Of a stretch of DNA of 18,382 nt, positions 1 through 6,838 are shown piece after piece. The position numbers were made by a program, and so were the translations under genes. Source of the stretch: Methanobacterium sp. (GTDB lineage Archaea; Methanobacteriota; Methanobacteria; Methanobacteriales; Methanobacteriaceae); the NCBI GenBank assembly GCA_003151535.1, contig PLXT01000126.1, positions 2,474 to 20,855 of the forward strand, read 5' to 3'. The notes beneath the pieces were generated by a model. That model searched no databases, was not told where the DNA came from, and was given only the letters and a program-made list of their open reading frames with translations. Each line of letters opens with the position of its first letter. Positions within the stretch are counted from its first letter, which is position 1.

Positions 1-285
1 CCTGTTACTGCAGGACTTTACAGTTTAGGCCTGCCCGCTATAATGGTTGTAGGTACATCTGTATTTGTACTTATCTTTAACTCAGCCGCGGGTATAGGAG
101 GTTATTTCCTCTTAGGAAGGTTAGATCTGCCTTTGATAATTCTTCTTGGTAGTGGGGCAGCTGTCGGTGCATTTTTAGGGCCTAAACTGCTTAAAAAAAT
201 TGATCCAATGACAATTGAGAAAATCTATGCGCCTTTGCTTGTGACTATAAGTCTTATTTTGGGCCTATCATTGATACTGAGTTAA
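1..285 (+). CDS. TauE/SafE family membrane permease, C-terminal part (5' end outside window)
   Basis: The reading frame is open from base 1 to the TAA at 283-285, so the gene begins before the window; the ATG at 43 is probably internal. The visible 94 residues hold hydrophobic segments rich in Gly and Ala, a Leu-Gly-Arg-Leu turn, a GSGAAVGAFLG helix and a short basic loop (GPKLLKKI) before the last helix. This is typical of the C-terminal half of TauE/SafE (DUF81) permeases, integral membrane proteins linked to export of sulfite, sulfoacetate or other organosulfur anions. The substrate cannot be told from this part. A decayed copy of the same 3' end follows at about 417-607. Family assignment is fairly sure; function is inferred from the family only. 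Confidence 0.75.
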   Translation, partial: PVTAGLYSLGLPAIMVVGTSVFVLIFNSAAGIGGYFLLGRLDLPLIILLGSGAAVGAFLGPKLLKKIDPMTIEKIYAPLLVTISLILGLSLILS

Positions 286-416
286 AAAAAAAAATATCTT
301 TCTCAGGAGAATAGCATTAAGAAACCCATAATTTTACTCAAATTTTTTTAGTAAGTTAATGAATTGTTTGAAAACTTTCATATAGAATTTAATATGACTC
401 TAATTGATGGTGAAGG

Positions 417-607
417 GTATTTGTACTTATCTTTAACTCAGTCGCAGGTATAGGAGGTTATTTAATGTTAAGAAGGTTGGATCTGACTTTGGTAATTCTT
501 CTTTGGTGACGGGGTGGTTGTAGCATTTTTTTTAGGGCCTAAACTGCTTAAAAAAATTGATCCAATGACTATTGAGAAAATCTATGCGCCTTTGCTTGTG
601 ATTATAT
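417..607 (+). pseudogene. Decayed tandem copy of the TauE/SafE 3' end
   Basis: Bases 417-607 repeat bases 61-250 of the upstream permease at an offset of 356-357. The first 60 bases differ at about six positions. The middle carries more changes and indels, including a T-run expansion near 527-533 and an in-frame stop. The last 64 bases (538-601 against 181-244) differ at a single position. The copy lacks the 5' part of the gene and has no open frame, so it is a non-functional partial duplication. The uneven divergence could mean later gene conversion of the distal part. Confidence 0.93.
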
Positions 608-639
608 TATAGAATGTGTTGGATGCCCCCATCAATGTA

Positions 640-1067
640 ATAACATTGAGAGTTTAGAGTTAGAACGTGCAGTTCCTAGAAGCAATGCATCAGTAAATTA
701 AAATGTTATGATTGGGTTAACGAATCATGGTCCTGTAGATTGAAATGAATACAACTTGACATCATCTTATCCTGACTAAAAATATAAAAACAAGAGGATT
801 ATTCAGTTCTTACAATTTTGATGTAAATTAATTTTTTTTGGTGAGAGTAATTTCTTACTATAACCTGGACATTTTTGTTGTGGAATTATTAACATGTTGG
901 TGTTGATTTCATATAAAACGTCAATCTACTCTGTAATATCACAAAATAGATTCATTAAAAATTCTTGGAATATATCTATTTATGGGCTAAGGTATAAATG
1001 TGTCCAGTTCATTTTAACTGGATATCCTTTAGCATCTAATTCCTCCTTACTAAAGTTGAGAGTCTAA
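640..1067 (+). pseudogene. Probable remnant of a DUF11-type surface protein
   Basis: In broken frames this stretch translates to pieces that resemble the DUF11 beta-sandwich repeat of methanobacterial adhesin-like proteins. They include NVMIGLTNHGPVD near 690-740, a piece like PD-KYKNKRIIQ near 765-805, and a 66-codon open stretch from 864 to the TAA at 1065-1067. That last stretch includes ILTGYPLA, which recalls the tails of such proteins. Several stops and shifts lie before 864. No start, signal peptide or ribosome binding site is visible. The resemblance is by eye and weak. The minus strand is also fairly open over 803-1063, so coding direction is not certain. Confidence 0.33.
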
Positions 1068-1301
1068 ACTGTGAATTTTAATTTAGATTAGCTACCTGAA
1101 ATTAAGATTAATCTTATGAAAACATTTATTTTTACCGAAGGCAGCTTATTATTTATTTACATTTATATCTAAAAGCCCAACCATTATTATTGGTGATAAA
1201 ACTGTTACTTACCAACAATCGGGCCTATTCATCAGAATCGGATCTTAAAATAATTCAGAAACCCGTCCTTAAAGATTAAAATCTAGATTAAAGTTCTAAG
1301 A

Positions 1302-1325
1302 ATCATTTTTCAAGAAAAAAATGAT
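1302..1325 (+). promoter_or_regulatory. Inverted repeat upstream of the 1411 gene promoter
   Basis: ATCATTTTT (1302-1310) and AAAAATGAT (1317-1325) form a perfect 9-bp inverted repeat with a 6-base centre. It ends 8 bp before a TATA-like element. A 10-bp palindrome, AATCTAGATT, lies just upstream at 1280-1289. The position suits a regulator site; no regulator is known. Confidence 0.35.
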
Positions 1326-1333
1326 CAAAAATG

Positions 1334-1341
1334 TTATATAT
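1334..1341 (+). promoter_or_regulatory. TATA box for the secreted BPL_N/PMBR gene
   Basis: TTATATAT lies in a promoter-like position. Transcription would start about 25-30 bp downstream, near 1362, giving a leader of about 50 nt with the Shine-Dalgarno sequence near its end. The assignment rests on sequence and spacing only. Confidence 0.4.
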
Positions 1342-1396
1342 GTTATCTTAAAGATCATAAATCCTAGATTAAATTTTTAATTGATATTCAATTCAT

Positions 1397-1413
1397 AAGG
1401 AGACTGTAAAATT
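1397..1413 (+). promoter_or_regulatory. Shine-Dalgarno AAGGAGA with ATT start codon
   Basis: AAGGAGA (1397-1403) is followed after 7 nt by ATT (1411-1413), then AAT AAA AAA. No ATG, GTG or TTG occurs in frame between the upstream stop (1396-1398) and 1438. The spacing from the GGAG core to ATT is 8 nt, the same as at the other two ATT-start genes in the window. Confidence 0.7.
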
Positions 1414-2715
1414 AATAAAAAAATACTTTTAACGGTTTTGTTGATATTTGGTATAACATTGACCTTAAACATATATGATGTTTCAGCAGCTTCTACAACC
1501 ACTACAAATATAAAAAATCAAAGCTCAACCCAATATCAAACAACTACCGCAACACAATCAACTACCTTGAAAACTACGAGTACTACAAGTTCCAGTACCT
1601 CAACTCCTAAAACAATAAAAGTGCTAATATATAATGGAAATGGTGCCATAACAAGCTATGTAACCGGTATTAAGACAGCTTTAACTAGTGCTAATACCAA
1701 CAACCTTGTACCAGGATACCGTTTCACCTATGCAACCTCTGGATCAATTACCACATCTATCCTATCTAACTATGATCTCCTGGTCATGCCGGGCGGTTCC
1801 AGTGGTAGGACATATATTAGCAGTGTCAGTAGTTCTGCCATAAAAAATTTCGTTTCTAGTGGTAATGGATACTTGGGAATTTGTGCTGGTGCCTATGCAG
1901 GTTCATATTATGTTAATGGTGGTGGTATTACTCCTTATTATGGTTGGGGAGTTGCGCCTGATGTTCGTTGCAAAGTAGTTACTCATGAAGGAACTCTTCC
2001 AGTTACCATTACCAGTGCTGGAAGTCAGTTATTAGGTTTCAGCGGTACAATTACTATGGCTCACTACAACGGACCTGCCATGTATGCATCTGGCAGTGGT
2101 ATGACTACTTTCGCTACTTATGCTGATAGTTCAACGGGGTATAAGGGTTACGCTGCTATAGTAGGTGATACTTATGGTAGTGGAAGAACTGTTCTAAGCG
2201 GAGTTCATCCTGAATTAACCCCTCAAAATCCAAGTTTATTAGCTAAACTTATTGTTTGGGCAGCTAATGTACCTCAGAGTACTCCAACAAATACTGTAAC
2301 TATGAGTCAGATAAATTCTGCTGCTAAAACTGTTAGGACCTATGTGGATACAAACAAAAAATTACCATCTTACGTTACAATATCAGGTACACAAGTTTCC
2401 ATGCCCCAGGTTTTATATCTTCTAACATCGGATCTGTTAAATGTTAACAGTGGTTCTACAGCTTCAATTGCTTTGAAAACCGTCAATGCACCTACAGCCT
2501 CTACAGGAACCTTTAGTCACGGAAACATATTGGAAACAGAATACATTAAAATTGCAAACAACATAAAAACGTATATCAACACCTATGGAAGACCACCCAA
2601 CTATGTTTCAACTTCTTTGGGGAATATTCCCTACGAATCTGTAGTCTACATGTACTGCAAATTAATGGAATTCTATAGTACAAATAAAAGATTGCCTAAT
2701 TATGTGTCGATGTAA
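1411..2715 (+). CDS. Secreted BPL_N (amidotransferase-like) protein with two pseudomurein-binding repeats; ATT start
   Basis: This 434-residue protein has a signal peptide (residues 1-27, NKK then a hydrophobic core, ending near VSAAS), a Ser/Thr-rich linker to about 65, a BPL_N domain (about 68-285) and two pseudomurein-binding repeats (about 296-344 and 375-434, each ending in a K/R-LP-x-YV type motif). The BPL_N domain is a class I amidotransferase fold; the nucleophile elbow GICAGAY has Cys158 and a later GVHPE has His266. It probably acts on or binds the pseudomurein wall, but the reaction is unknown. Start choice: an in-frame TAA lies at 1396-1398, AAGGAGA at 1397-1403 is 7 nt before ATT 1411, and the first usual start codon (TTG 1438) would remove the basic n-region of the signal peptide. 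A T-rich terminator follows. Confidence 0.88.
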   Translation: MNKKILLTVLLIFGITLTLNIYDVSAASTTTTNIKNQSSTQYQTTTATQSTTLKTTSTTSSSTSTPKTIKVLIYNGNGAITSYVTGIKTALTSANTNNLVPGYRFTYATSGSITTSILSNYDLLVMPGGSSGRTYISSVSSSAIKNFVSSGNGYLGICAGAYAGSYYVNGGGITPYYGWGVAPDVRCKVVTHEGTLPVTITSAGSQLLGFSGTITMAHYNGPAMYASGSGMTTFATYADSSTGYKGYAAIVGDTYGSGRTVLSGVHPELTPQNPSLLAKLIVWAANVPQSTPTNTVTMSQINSAAKTVRTYVDTNKKLPSYVTISGTQVSMPQVLYLLTSDLLNVNSGSTASIALKTVNAPTASTGTFSHGNILETEYIKIANNIKTYINTYGRPPNYVSTSLGNIPYESVVYMYCKLMEFYSTNKRLPNYVSM

Positions 2716-2728
2716 TAGGCGTTAAGAC

Positions 2729-2756
2729 TGTTTTTTCTTTTTTTCTTTTTTTTCTT
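2729..2756 (+). terminator. T-rich archaeal terminator after the 1411 gene
   Basis: Runs of 6, 7 and 8 or more T, broken by single C residues, begin 15 nt after the stop codon. Oligo-T tracts without a hairpin are the usual intrinsic terminators of archaeal RNA polymerase. Confidence 0.75.
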
Positions 2757-3606
2757 ACCAGCAGAATTTTCATTAATTTGCATTATATAATGTATAATAA
2801 TCTAATATTATCATTTAGGGGATATTGAATATTTTTTTAGACAGGAAGTTATAGCACTCCCATCGAGTTATAATGTTTATTTTGTTATGAATTAATTATT
2901 TTTATTGACTTAAAAAGATTATAAGCGAACATTGTGGTAAACCAATATTCGGGGCTTAGCGAAGTAAATTATGGCATTATAATGAACTTCGAAAACTTCC
3001 AGTATAACGTTTAAATAATAAAATAAGGCTTCTGAACCATTATTCTTGAATGGTTAAAAAATATTCATATTATTGTAATACTCAAGTGAAGTTCACATTT
3101 TATTGGTGGCATTCATTATCATCGCATATCGATTATTCTACAAAATGTAAACCTCAGCCATTAAAAAAATAATTGATTGAAATACAGGAACAAACTAGAT
3201 TCGATATTTAGCATTATCCTGAAAGTAGGTTGCCTATTTATAAACCATATTCAATAAAGATTATGTTTACAAGATAACAGAATGAGCTCTAGTACCTGGA
3301 ATTATGTATCTATATAACAGTAAAGATTTATTTTATAGTCATATTATATTAGAACGTATACTCAAAATAAACTAATAATGTCATTATCCTATTTAGAAGG
3401 AATATCAAAGAATCAAATAGAATATTAGGCCACATGCTCTAAAACGAAAGACAATAATGAGTTAAACTCTATATGTTAATAGTAATTTTATGTTTTTTTT
3501 ATTGAATTGTAAATCAAAGGTTTATGTTAAAAGGGTCACATAAAATCCTTGTTTTTATTTAAAAACCTTCTTATTTAGTTGTAATAACAAATTATAATTA
3601 ATAGTT
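2757..3606. other. Non-coding stretch, AT-rich, no gene seen
   Basis: About 850 bases without a supportable reading frame on either strand. The only local structure noted is a 7-bp hairpin, AACCATT (3035-3041) against AATGGTT (3049-3055), followed by an A run. The stretch precedes a decayed kinase and may be further eroded sequence. Confidence 0.5.
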
Positions 3607-4096
3607 CAAATTGATATTTCATCTGATCCCGATAAAGCAAAAGCAGGATACGAAGAAGTATCTCGAGATGGTTTTGTAAAAGATTATCCACTTGAAATTC
3701 TGCATAAAAACAGGGGATACAATGTCAATTTTGTATAACACTTCAGTCTATAAAGATGAAAAAGGTCGAGACTAGTGGAGTTTTTGGAGCTGCAAGAGGA
3801 TATCTGATTAATAGTAAATGAACTTTATCACCAACAGTCTAAAATACATTTTTCCAAAGGAAATAAGGGACAAATCAATGTTGACTTCCATCCCCCAAAA
3901 GATGACCACTACGAATTCACAATGAAAGATAATGGAATAGGATTCCCCGAAGATTATAGACTTTCAGAAGACAGATTCACTCGGTTTACAACTGATAAAC
4001 AGTTTAACCAGCCAAATAGATGGTGAAATAGAATTAGATAGAAATAATGGAACTGAATTTAAAATTAAATTCAAAATATTGATGGTTGTATATTGA
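3607..4096 (+). pseudogene. Decayed PAS-domain histidine kinase
   Basis: Broken frames read as the end of a PAS domain and then a HATPase domain. The first piece (3604-3738) includes DPDKAKAGYEEVSRDGFVKDYPLEILHK. After a one-base shift it continues YNTSVYKDEKG, and after another shift SGVFGAARGYL. From about 3818 the frame gives a fragment of the kinase N-box region, then QINVDFHPPKDDHYEF and the ATP-binding DNGIGFPED. A last shift near 3980 gives GLQLINSLTSQIDGEIELD and GTEFKIKF, ending at TGA 4094-4096. The phosphoacceptor-His (dimerisation) region and the N-terminal sensor are gone. Methanobacteriales carry many such PAS kinases. The gene is dead: three shifts, a large internal deletion and no start. 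Confidence 0.88.
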
Positions 4097-4164
4097 TTCT
4101 TTGGACGGACTATTTACCATTTCTAAAGGAATTTTTTTTAATGGTTAAATGGGGGGATAATTTT

Positions 4165-4581
4165 ATGTTTAGCATTAAAAGGTACAGTAAACAGTTATTG
4201 GATTTGGGCATCGAGGGTATGGAAGTAGATGTATCTACCATTAATAAGGCCATGAATACTTTAAATGAGTTAAATGAAATTGAAAGGATTTTAAAAAAAA
4301 TCAGGTACAATGTCCGTGCAGATATAAGACAGATCAGAAGGGACTGTATGACAAAATTAAAGGAAGTTGATGAGTCAGCTAATAATAAAAAAGGTATCGT
4401 CGGTCGGAAAAAATCAGTTTCTAAAATTATTCAAGAAAAGAAAACCTTAGCCAAAGAAAAAGATCTTACTATTAAAACTTATGAAGTTGTTGAAAACACC
4501 ATCGATGAGTACCTTGATCAGATAGAGAATTCGAGAACTTATATCAAAAATTCCCTAGAGCGAGGGGTGGTGAGTAAATAA
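4165..4581 (+). CDS. Hypothetical coiled-coil protein, 138 residues
   Basis: I do not recognise the family. The predicted protein is soluble, highly charged and almost wholly helical. It has heptad-like stretches at about residues 25-70 (including LNELNEIERILKKIRYNV), a Lys-rich middle (GRKKSVSKIIQEKK) and a second helix to the end. There is no signal peptide, membrane segment or Cys pair. ATG 4165 is chosen because a G6 run and GGAT (4151-4158) precede it at usual distance; ATG 4141 and TTG 4093 in the same frame lack such a site, and TTG 4093 overlaps the dead kinase. It precedes a ribbon-helix-helix regulator by 84 bases, but that gene has its own promoter. A structural or DNA-associated role is possible but unproven. 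Confidence 0.7.
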   Translation: MFSIKRYSKQLLDLGIEGMEVDVSTINKAMNTLNELNEIERILKKIRYNVRADIRQIRRDCMTKLKEVDESANNKKGIVGRKKSVSKIIQEKKTLAKEKDLTIKTYEVVENTIDEYLDQIENSRTYIKNSLERGVVSK

Positions 4582-4635
4582 ATCATTTTTTTTATAGTTA
4601 GAATTTCAAAGTTTTGGGGGGGTATTGAAATAAGT

Positions 4636-4659
4636 TTATATATGGTTAACCATATATAA
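4636..4659 (+). promoter_or_regulatory. Perfect 24-bp palindrome over the TATA box of the RHH gene
   Basis: The half-site TTATATATGGTT (4636-4647) is followed at once by its exact reverse complement (4648-4659). The TATA element TTTATATA (4635-4642) lies inside it. With archaeal spacing, transcription would start at about 4662-4667, at or next to ATG 4666, so the mRNA would be leaderless. A regulator bound here would block TBP/TFB binding. The adjacent ribbon-helix-helix protein is the obvious candidate for autoregulation. Confidence 0.8.
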
Positions 4660-4665
4660 TTGATT

Positions 4666-5007
4666 ATGGCTGTTGTAAATCATAAAGAAATAAAACAAGG
4701 TAAAACAGTAGGGACTAAATTAACTCCAAGGGAATATGAAGAAATAGTGAATCTAATAAATAATGGATTATATTTAAGTGTCTCCGATTTTTTAAGGGAA
4801 TCCATTAGAGATAAACTGAAAGCTACCAAAGTTATAAAACTACGAGATATTAATTATGATGACGCTAAAAAAGAAATTTTAGGATATTACCGGAATTATG
4901 ATGAAGCATATTTATCCGAAGTATCTGAAAATTTAGAATTAGACTTGGAATTAGTAATCCAAATAACCGAAGAGTTAGAACAAGAAGGACGTTTGAAAGG
5001 GGTTTAA
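4666..5007 (+). CDS. Ribbon-helix-helix transcription regulator with C-terminal winged-helix-like part
   Basis: A 113-residue predicted DNA-binding protein. Residues about 17-52 (GTKLTPREYEEIVNLI, then LSVSDFLRESIRDKL) match the strand-helix-helix pattern of CopG/RHH regulators. Residues about 67-113 (AKKEILGYYRN, then AYLSEVSENLELDLELVI and EELEQEGRLKGV) look like the recognition part of a small winged helix, including the usual final E-G-R-L/I-K. ATG 4666 is chosen over TTG 4660 because the expected transcription start falls on it. It abuts the next gene, TAA then ATG with no gap. The palindrome overlapping its TATA box suggests it represses its own two-gene operon. It could be the antitoxin or regulator half of a small module, which is an inference. 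Confidence 0.82.
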   Translation: MAVVNHKEIKQGKTVGTKLTPREYEEIVNLINNGLYLSVSDFLRESIRDKLKATKVIKLRDINYDDAKKEILGYYRNYDEAYLSEVSENLELDLELVIQITEELEQEGRLKGV

Positions 5008-5184
5008 ATGGTTAAATATACTGATGAAGGAACAATAATAAAAGGAGATCGAATTATAGGGGAAGCAAGAAAGATATCCGATGTGCATGTTATTGTTAAA
5101 TCCGGAAGGCATAAAGCCCAAAGAATTATTTTAAGAGATAATCTAATGTGTTTAATAGATAAAAAGCTTAAATTCATTAAATAA
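5008..5184 (+). CDS. Small basic protein, 58 residues, second gene of the RHH operon
   Basis: ATG 5008-5010 directly follows the TAA of the RHH regulator, with AAAGGGG (4996-5002) as a Shine-Dalgarno-like site 5 nt upstream. The protein is short, basic and soluble: it starts MVKYTDEGTIIKGDRIIGEA, has a central VHVIVKSGRHKAQRII and ends IDKKLKFIK. The alternating pattern suggests a small beta-rich fold. I do not recognise the family. The zero-gap coupling to a self-regulating RHH protein recalls toxin-antitoxin or regulator-effector pairs, but nothing in the sequence identifies a toxin. A T-rich terminator follows, so this is the end of the operon. Confidence 0.72.
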   Translation: MVKYTDEGTIIKGDRIIGEARKISDVHVIVKSGRHKAQRIILRDNLMCLIDKKLKFIK

Positions 5185-5190
5185 ATTCAC

Positions 5191-5232
5191 TATTTTTCTT
5201 TAGATTATTTTTTTCTTTCAGATTATTTTCTT
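5191..5232 (+). terminator. T-rich terminator after the RHH operon
   Basis: A pyrimidine-rich stretch with T5, T7 and T4 runs and a near-repeat of TTTCTTT-AGATTATTTT begins 7 nt after the stop codon, as expected for an archaeal oligo-T terminator. Confidence 0.6.
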
Positions 5233-5421
5233 AATTTTCAGGAAAACTTTGTCCTCCCCTTTCGAACATATCCTTTACTAATTCTTATAAAGATCAATGT
5301 TTCATATTTTTTCATGGTTTGTATCATGTTCTTCTAATATTTTTTTTATTCTTTTTTTCCAAATATTGGGTTAGTGGTCATTTCAATCAAGAGCTTAACT
5401 ATTATGATTATATAGGGGGTG

Positions 5422-5459
5422 TAAAATTTGGCCAGCAAATTTTATCCCTATGCCTAGGG
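5422..5459. other. Two tandem hairpins (possible structured RNA or protein-binding site)
   Basis: TAAAATTTG (5422-5430) and CAAATTTTA (5436-5444) form a perfect 9-bp stem with loop GCCAG. One base later CCCTA (5446-5450) and TAGGG (5455-5459) form a second perfect 5-bp stem with loop TGCC. The local G/C clusters stand out from the AT-rich surroundings. No flanking gene is close enough to say what they serve. Confidence 0.45.
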
Positions 5460-5570
5460 TAACAGTCCTAAAAAAAATATATTTCGTAAAACCCTCCTTT
5501 TAAATGTCTTTTAGTATCTATTTTCCTTCTCATGGTCCAATGGTTTTCAATTTTAATCAATAAAATTTCA

Positions 5571-5609
5571 CTAAGTTTCTGCGTATTCACAGACCACTTA
5601 GATTGTTTT
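5571..5609 (+). terminator. Hairpin followed by T5 in the intergenic region
   Basis: CTAAGT (5571-5576) pairs with ACTTAG (5596-5601), and inside it TCTG pairs with CAGA around loop CGTATTCA. T5 follows at 5605-5609. It could end a non-coding transcript starting near the tandem hairpins at 5422; no promoter is proven. Confidence 0.3.
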
Positions 5610-5826
5610 TACTGAATTATTAATTACCTCTAACCTATGATACGGTATATAATTTTAAAATTAATATCTAAAAAAATTTATTTACACCAATAACCATTTT
5701 CCACAAATAGGTAAAGGAATAATAATTTTTTGTTTAATGCGTTACAGTATAGGTGAGTTTAATTAATAAAAATTAATTTTCTGTAATATAGTTTTAACTT
5801 CTTCCCTGATCTTTTTGGAGGTGTGT

Positions 5827-5943
5827 GTGGATAGGGATATGAGTATTACAACTAGAAATATTATATTAGAGTTTACGGATAGTAGGGAAAAAAATACTTA
5901 CGATAATAAATGCAGCTTACAGGACAGTAAATATGGAATATAA
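5827..5943 (+). CDS. Possible small gene (38 codons) upstream of the HTH gene
   Basis: A strong Shine-Dalgarno sequence, GGAGGTG (5817-5823), occurs in otherwise AT-rich sequence. The frame after it is open to TAA 5941-5943. Possible starts are GTG 5821, GTG 5827 (3 nt after the site) and ATG 5839 (15 nt after). The product from ATG would be 34 residues, starting MSITTRNIILEFTDSREK, hydrophilic and unrecognised. It ends 18 nt before the next gene and could be co-transcribed with it. The only evidence is the ribosome binding site and position, so it may instead be a decayed gene start. Confidence 0.35.
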   Translation: MDRDMSITTRNIILEFTDSREKNTYDNKCSLQDSKYGI

Positions 5944-5961
5944 AATGGAGATGATGATTAT

Positions 5962-6327
5962 ATGAAACGTAAATGTAAGATTAAAAAGAATGTTGGTAGA
6001 CCTACATTATTAACTCCTAAATTAAGGGAAGAAATCGTAGGAATGCTCATAGCAGGGAATTACATCGAAACAGTATGTTTACTAGTAGGTATAAATAAAT
6101 CTACATTTTATAAGTGGTTAAAAAAAGCTGATGAATCTACCCGATCTACTAAATACTCAAAATTTCGAGATGCTGTAACAAAGGCAAAGGCTATTGCCGA
6201 AGCGCGAGATGTGGTTATCATCGCTAAGCACGCTGAAACAAATTGGAAAGCTGCTGCTTGGATGTTAGAACGTAGATATCCTAATAAATGGGGAAAGCCG
6301 AAAGTTAGAAGTGGAACATCAGGGTAA
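5962..6327 (+). CDS. Phage-type helix-turn-helix protein, terminase small subunit-like
   Basis: A 121-residue basic protein. Residues 1-12 are Lys-rich. GRPTLLTPKLREEIVGML starts at residue 12, followed by a helix-turn-helix (IETVCLLVGINKSTFYKWLKKA, about 36-57), a Lys/Ala-rich helix (70-90) and the ending NWKAAAWMLERRYPNKWGKP. The order GRPT..., HTH with TFYKWL, then W-KAAAWxLERRYPxxWG is common in phage proteins annotated as terminase small subunit-like or homeodomain-like. These bind DNA; in phages the small terminase subunit recognises packaging sites. GGAG (5947-5950) precedes ATG 5962 by 11 nt. No large terminase, portal or integrase is nearby, so it is an orphan, probably a prophage leftover or a domesticated DNA-binding protein. 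Confidence 0.78.
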   Translation: MKRKCKIKKNVGRPTLLTPKLREEIVGMLIAGNYIETVCLLVGINKSTFYKWLKKADESTRSTKYSKFRDAVTKAKAIAEARDVVIIAKHAETNWKAAAWMLERRYPNKWGKPKVRSGTSG

Positions 6328-6603
6328 AGTAAATTATAGGCCTCTAACTAGAATGAGTAACGACGCATTTCTGTTTTTTTATCAATTCTCATCACATACA
6401 CTTCCTACAAAATGAATTGAAATATCAAATGTTAATATAATGGTTGTGAATTATGTTTTTAAAACCTATGGAGATGGGTCTGTTGTTTTTTTTATTTGAA
6501 CAAGAAGATATGATTTCTCCATTTTACATGATGAATGTGGTTTTAACTCCCAGATCTAGTGACACGGCCCTGTTGAACTATAATTAAATTGAAAATTAAC
6601 CAC
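6328..6603. other. Non-coding stretch after the HTH gene
   Basis: No gene is seen. Short open pieces exist but none has a start site or recognisable motif. Together with the likely kinase remnant that follows, it looks like decayed sequence. Confidence 0.45.
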
Positions 6604-6838
6604 GTATTCCAATTACATACCCGGGGAACAGTGCAGTTATGGTCTAAATAAATAAAGTTATCCACAATCAACTTCAACCAACCCCTTAAATTCGATACTC
6701 ACCTTTTTAGACAGAATTTTACTCAACGTAACTGGAACTAAAAACATTTTCAAACTAACAATAACAGACAGTGGACTAGAAACACCTCATACAATCAGGA
6801 TTCACTACTGCATAAAAATACAAATTAAGGCATAATAA
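6604..6838 (+). pseudogene. Possible remnant of a histidine kinase ATPase domain
   Basis: In shifting frames the sequence gives TYPGNSAVMV then INKVIHNQLQ, which resembles the N-box region (xGLIxNExxxNSLK) of HisKA_2-type kinases. After a gap comes LLNVTGTKNIFKLTITDSGLETP, resembling the FxLTVxDNGxGxP segment, ending at TAA 6836-6838. The G1-box glycine appears lost and stops interrupt the frame. The match is by eye and weak; if right, this is the third dead kinase in the window. Confidence 0.33.

Larger units (their letters stand above)
5233..5816. other. Non-coding stretch with several hairpins
   Basis: No convincing long reading frame on either strand. It holds two adjacent hairpins (5422-5444, 5446-5459) and a third followed by T5 (5571-5609), listed separately. 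A short minus-strand frame (ELVKDMFERGGQSFPEN, about 5235-5290) is flanked by stops and is at most a gene scrap. Confidence 0.5.

Noticed and set aside
803..1063. Minus-strand frame with only two stops over 87 codons (FSKEELDAKGYPVKMNWT...)
   Set aside because: No recognisable family. The plus strand of the same DNA is open too and looks like a surface-protein tail, so this is more likely its shadow; not certain.
1438..2715. TTG 1438 as start of the BPL_N/PMBR gene
   Set aside because: No ribosome site at usual distance and it removes the basic start of the signal peptide; ATT 1411 explains both.
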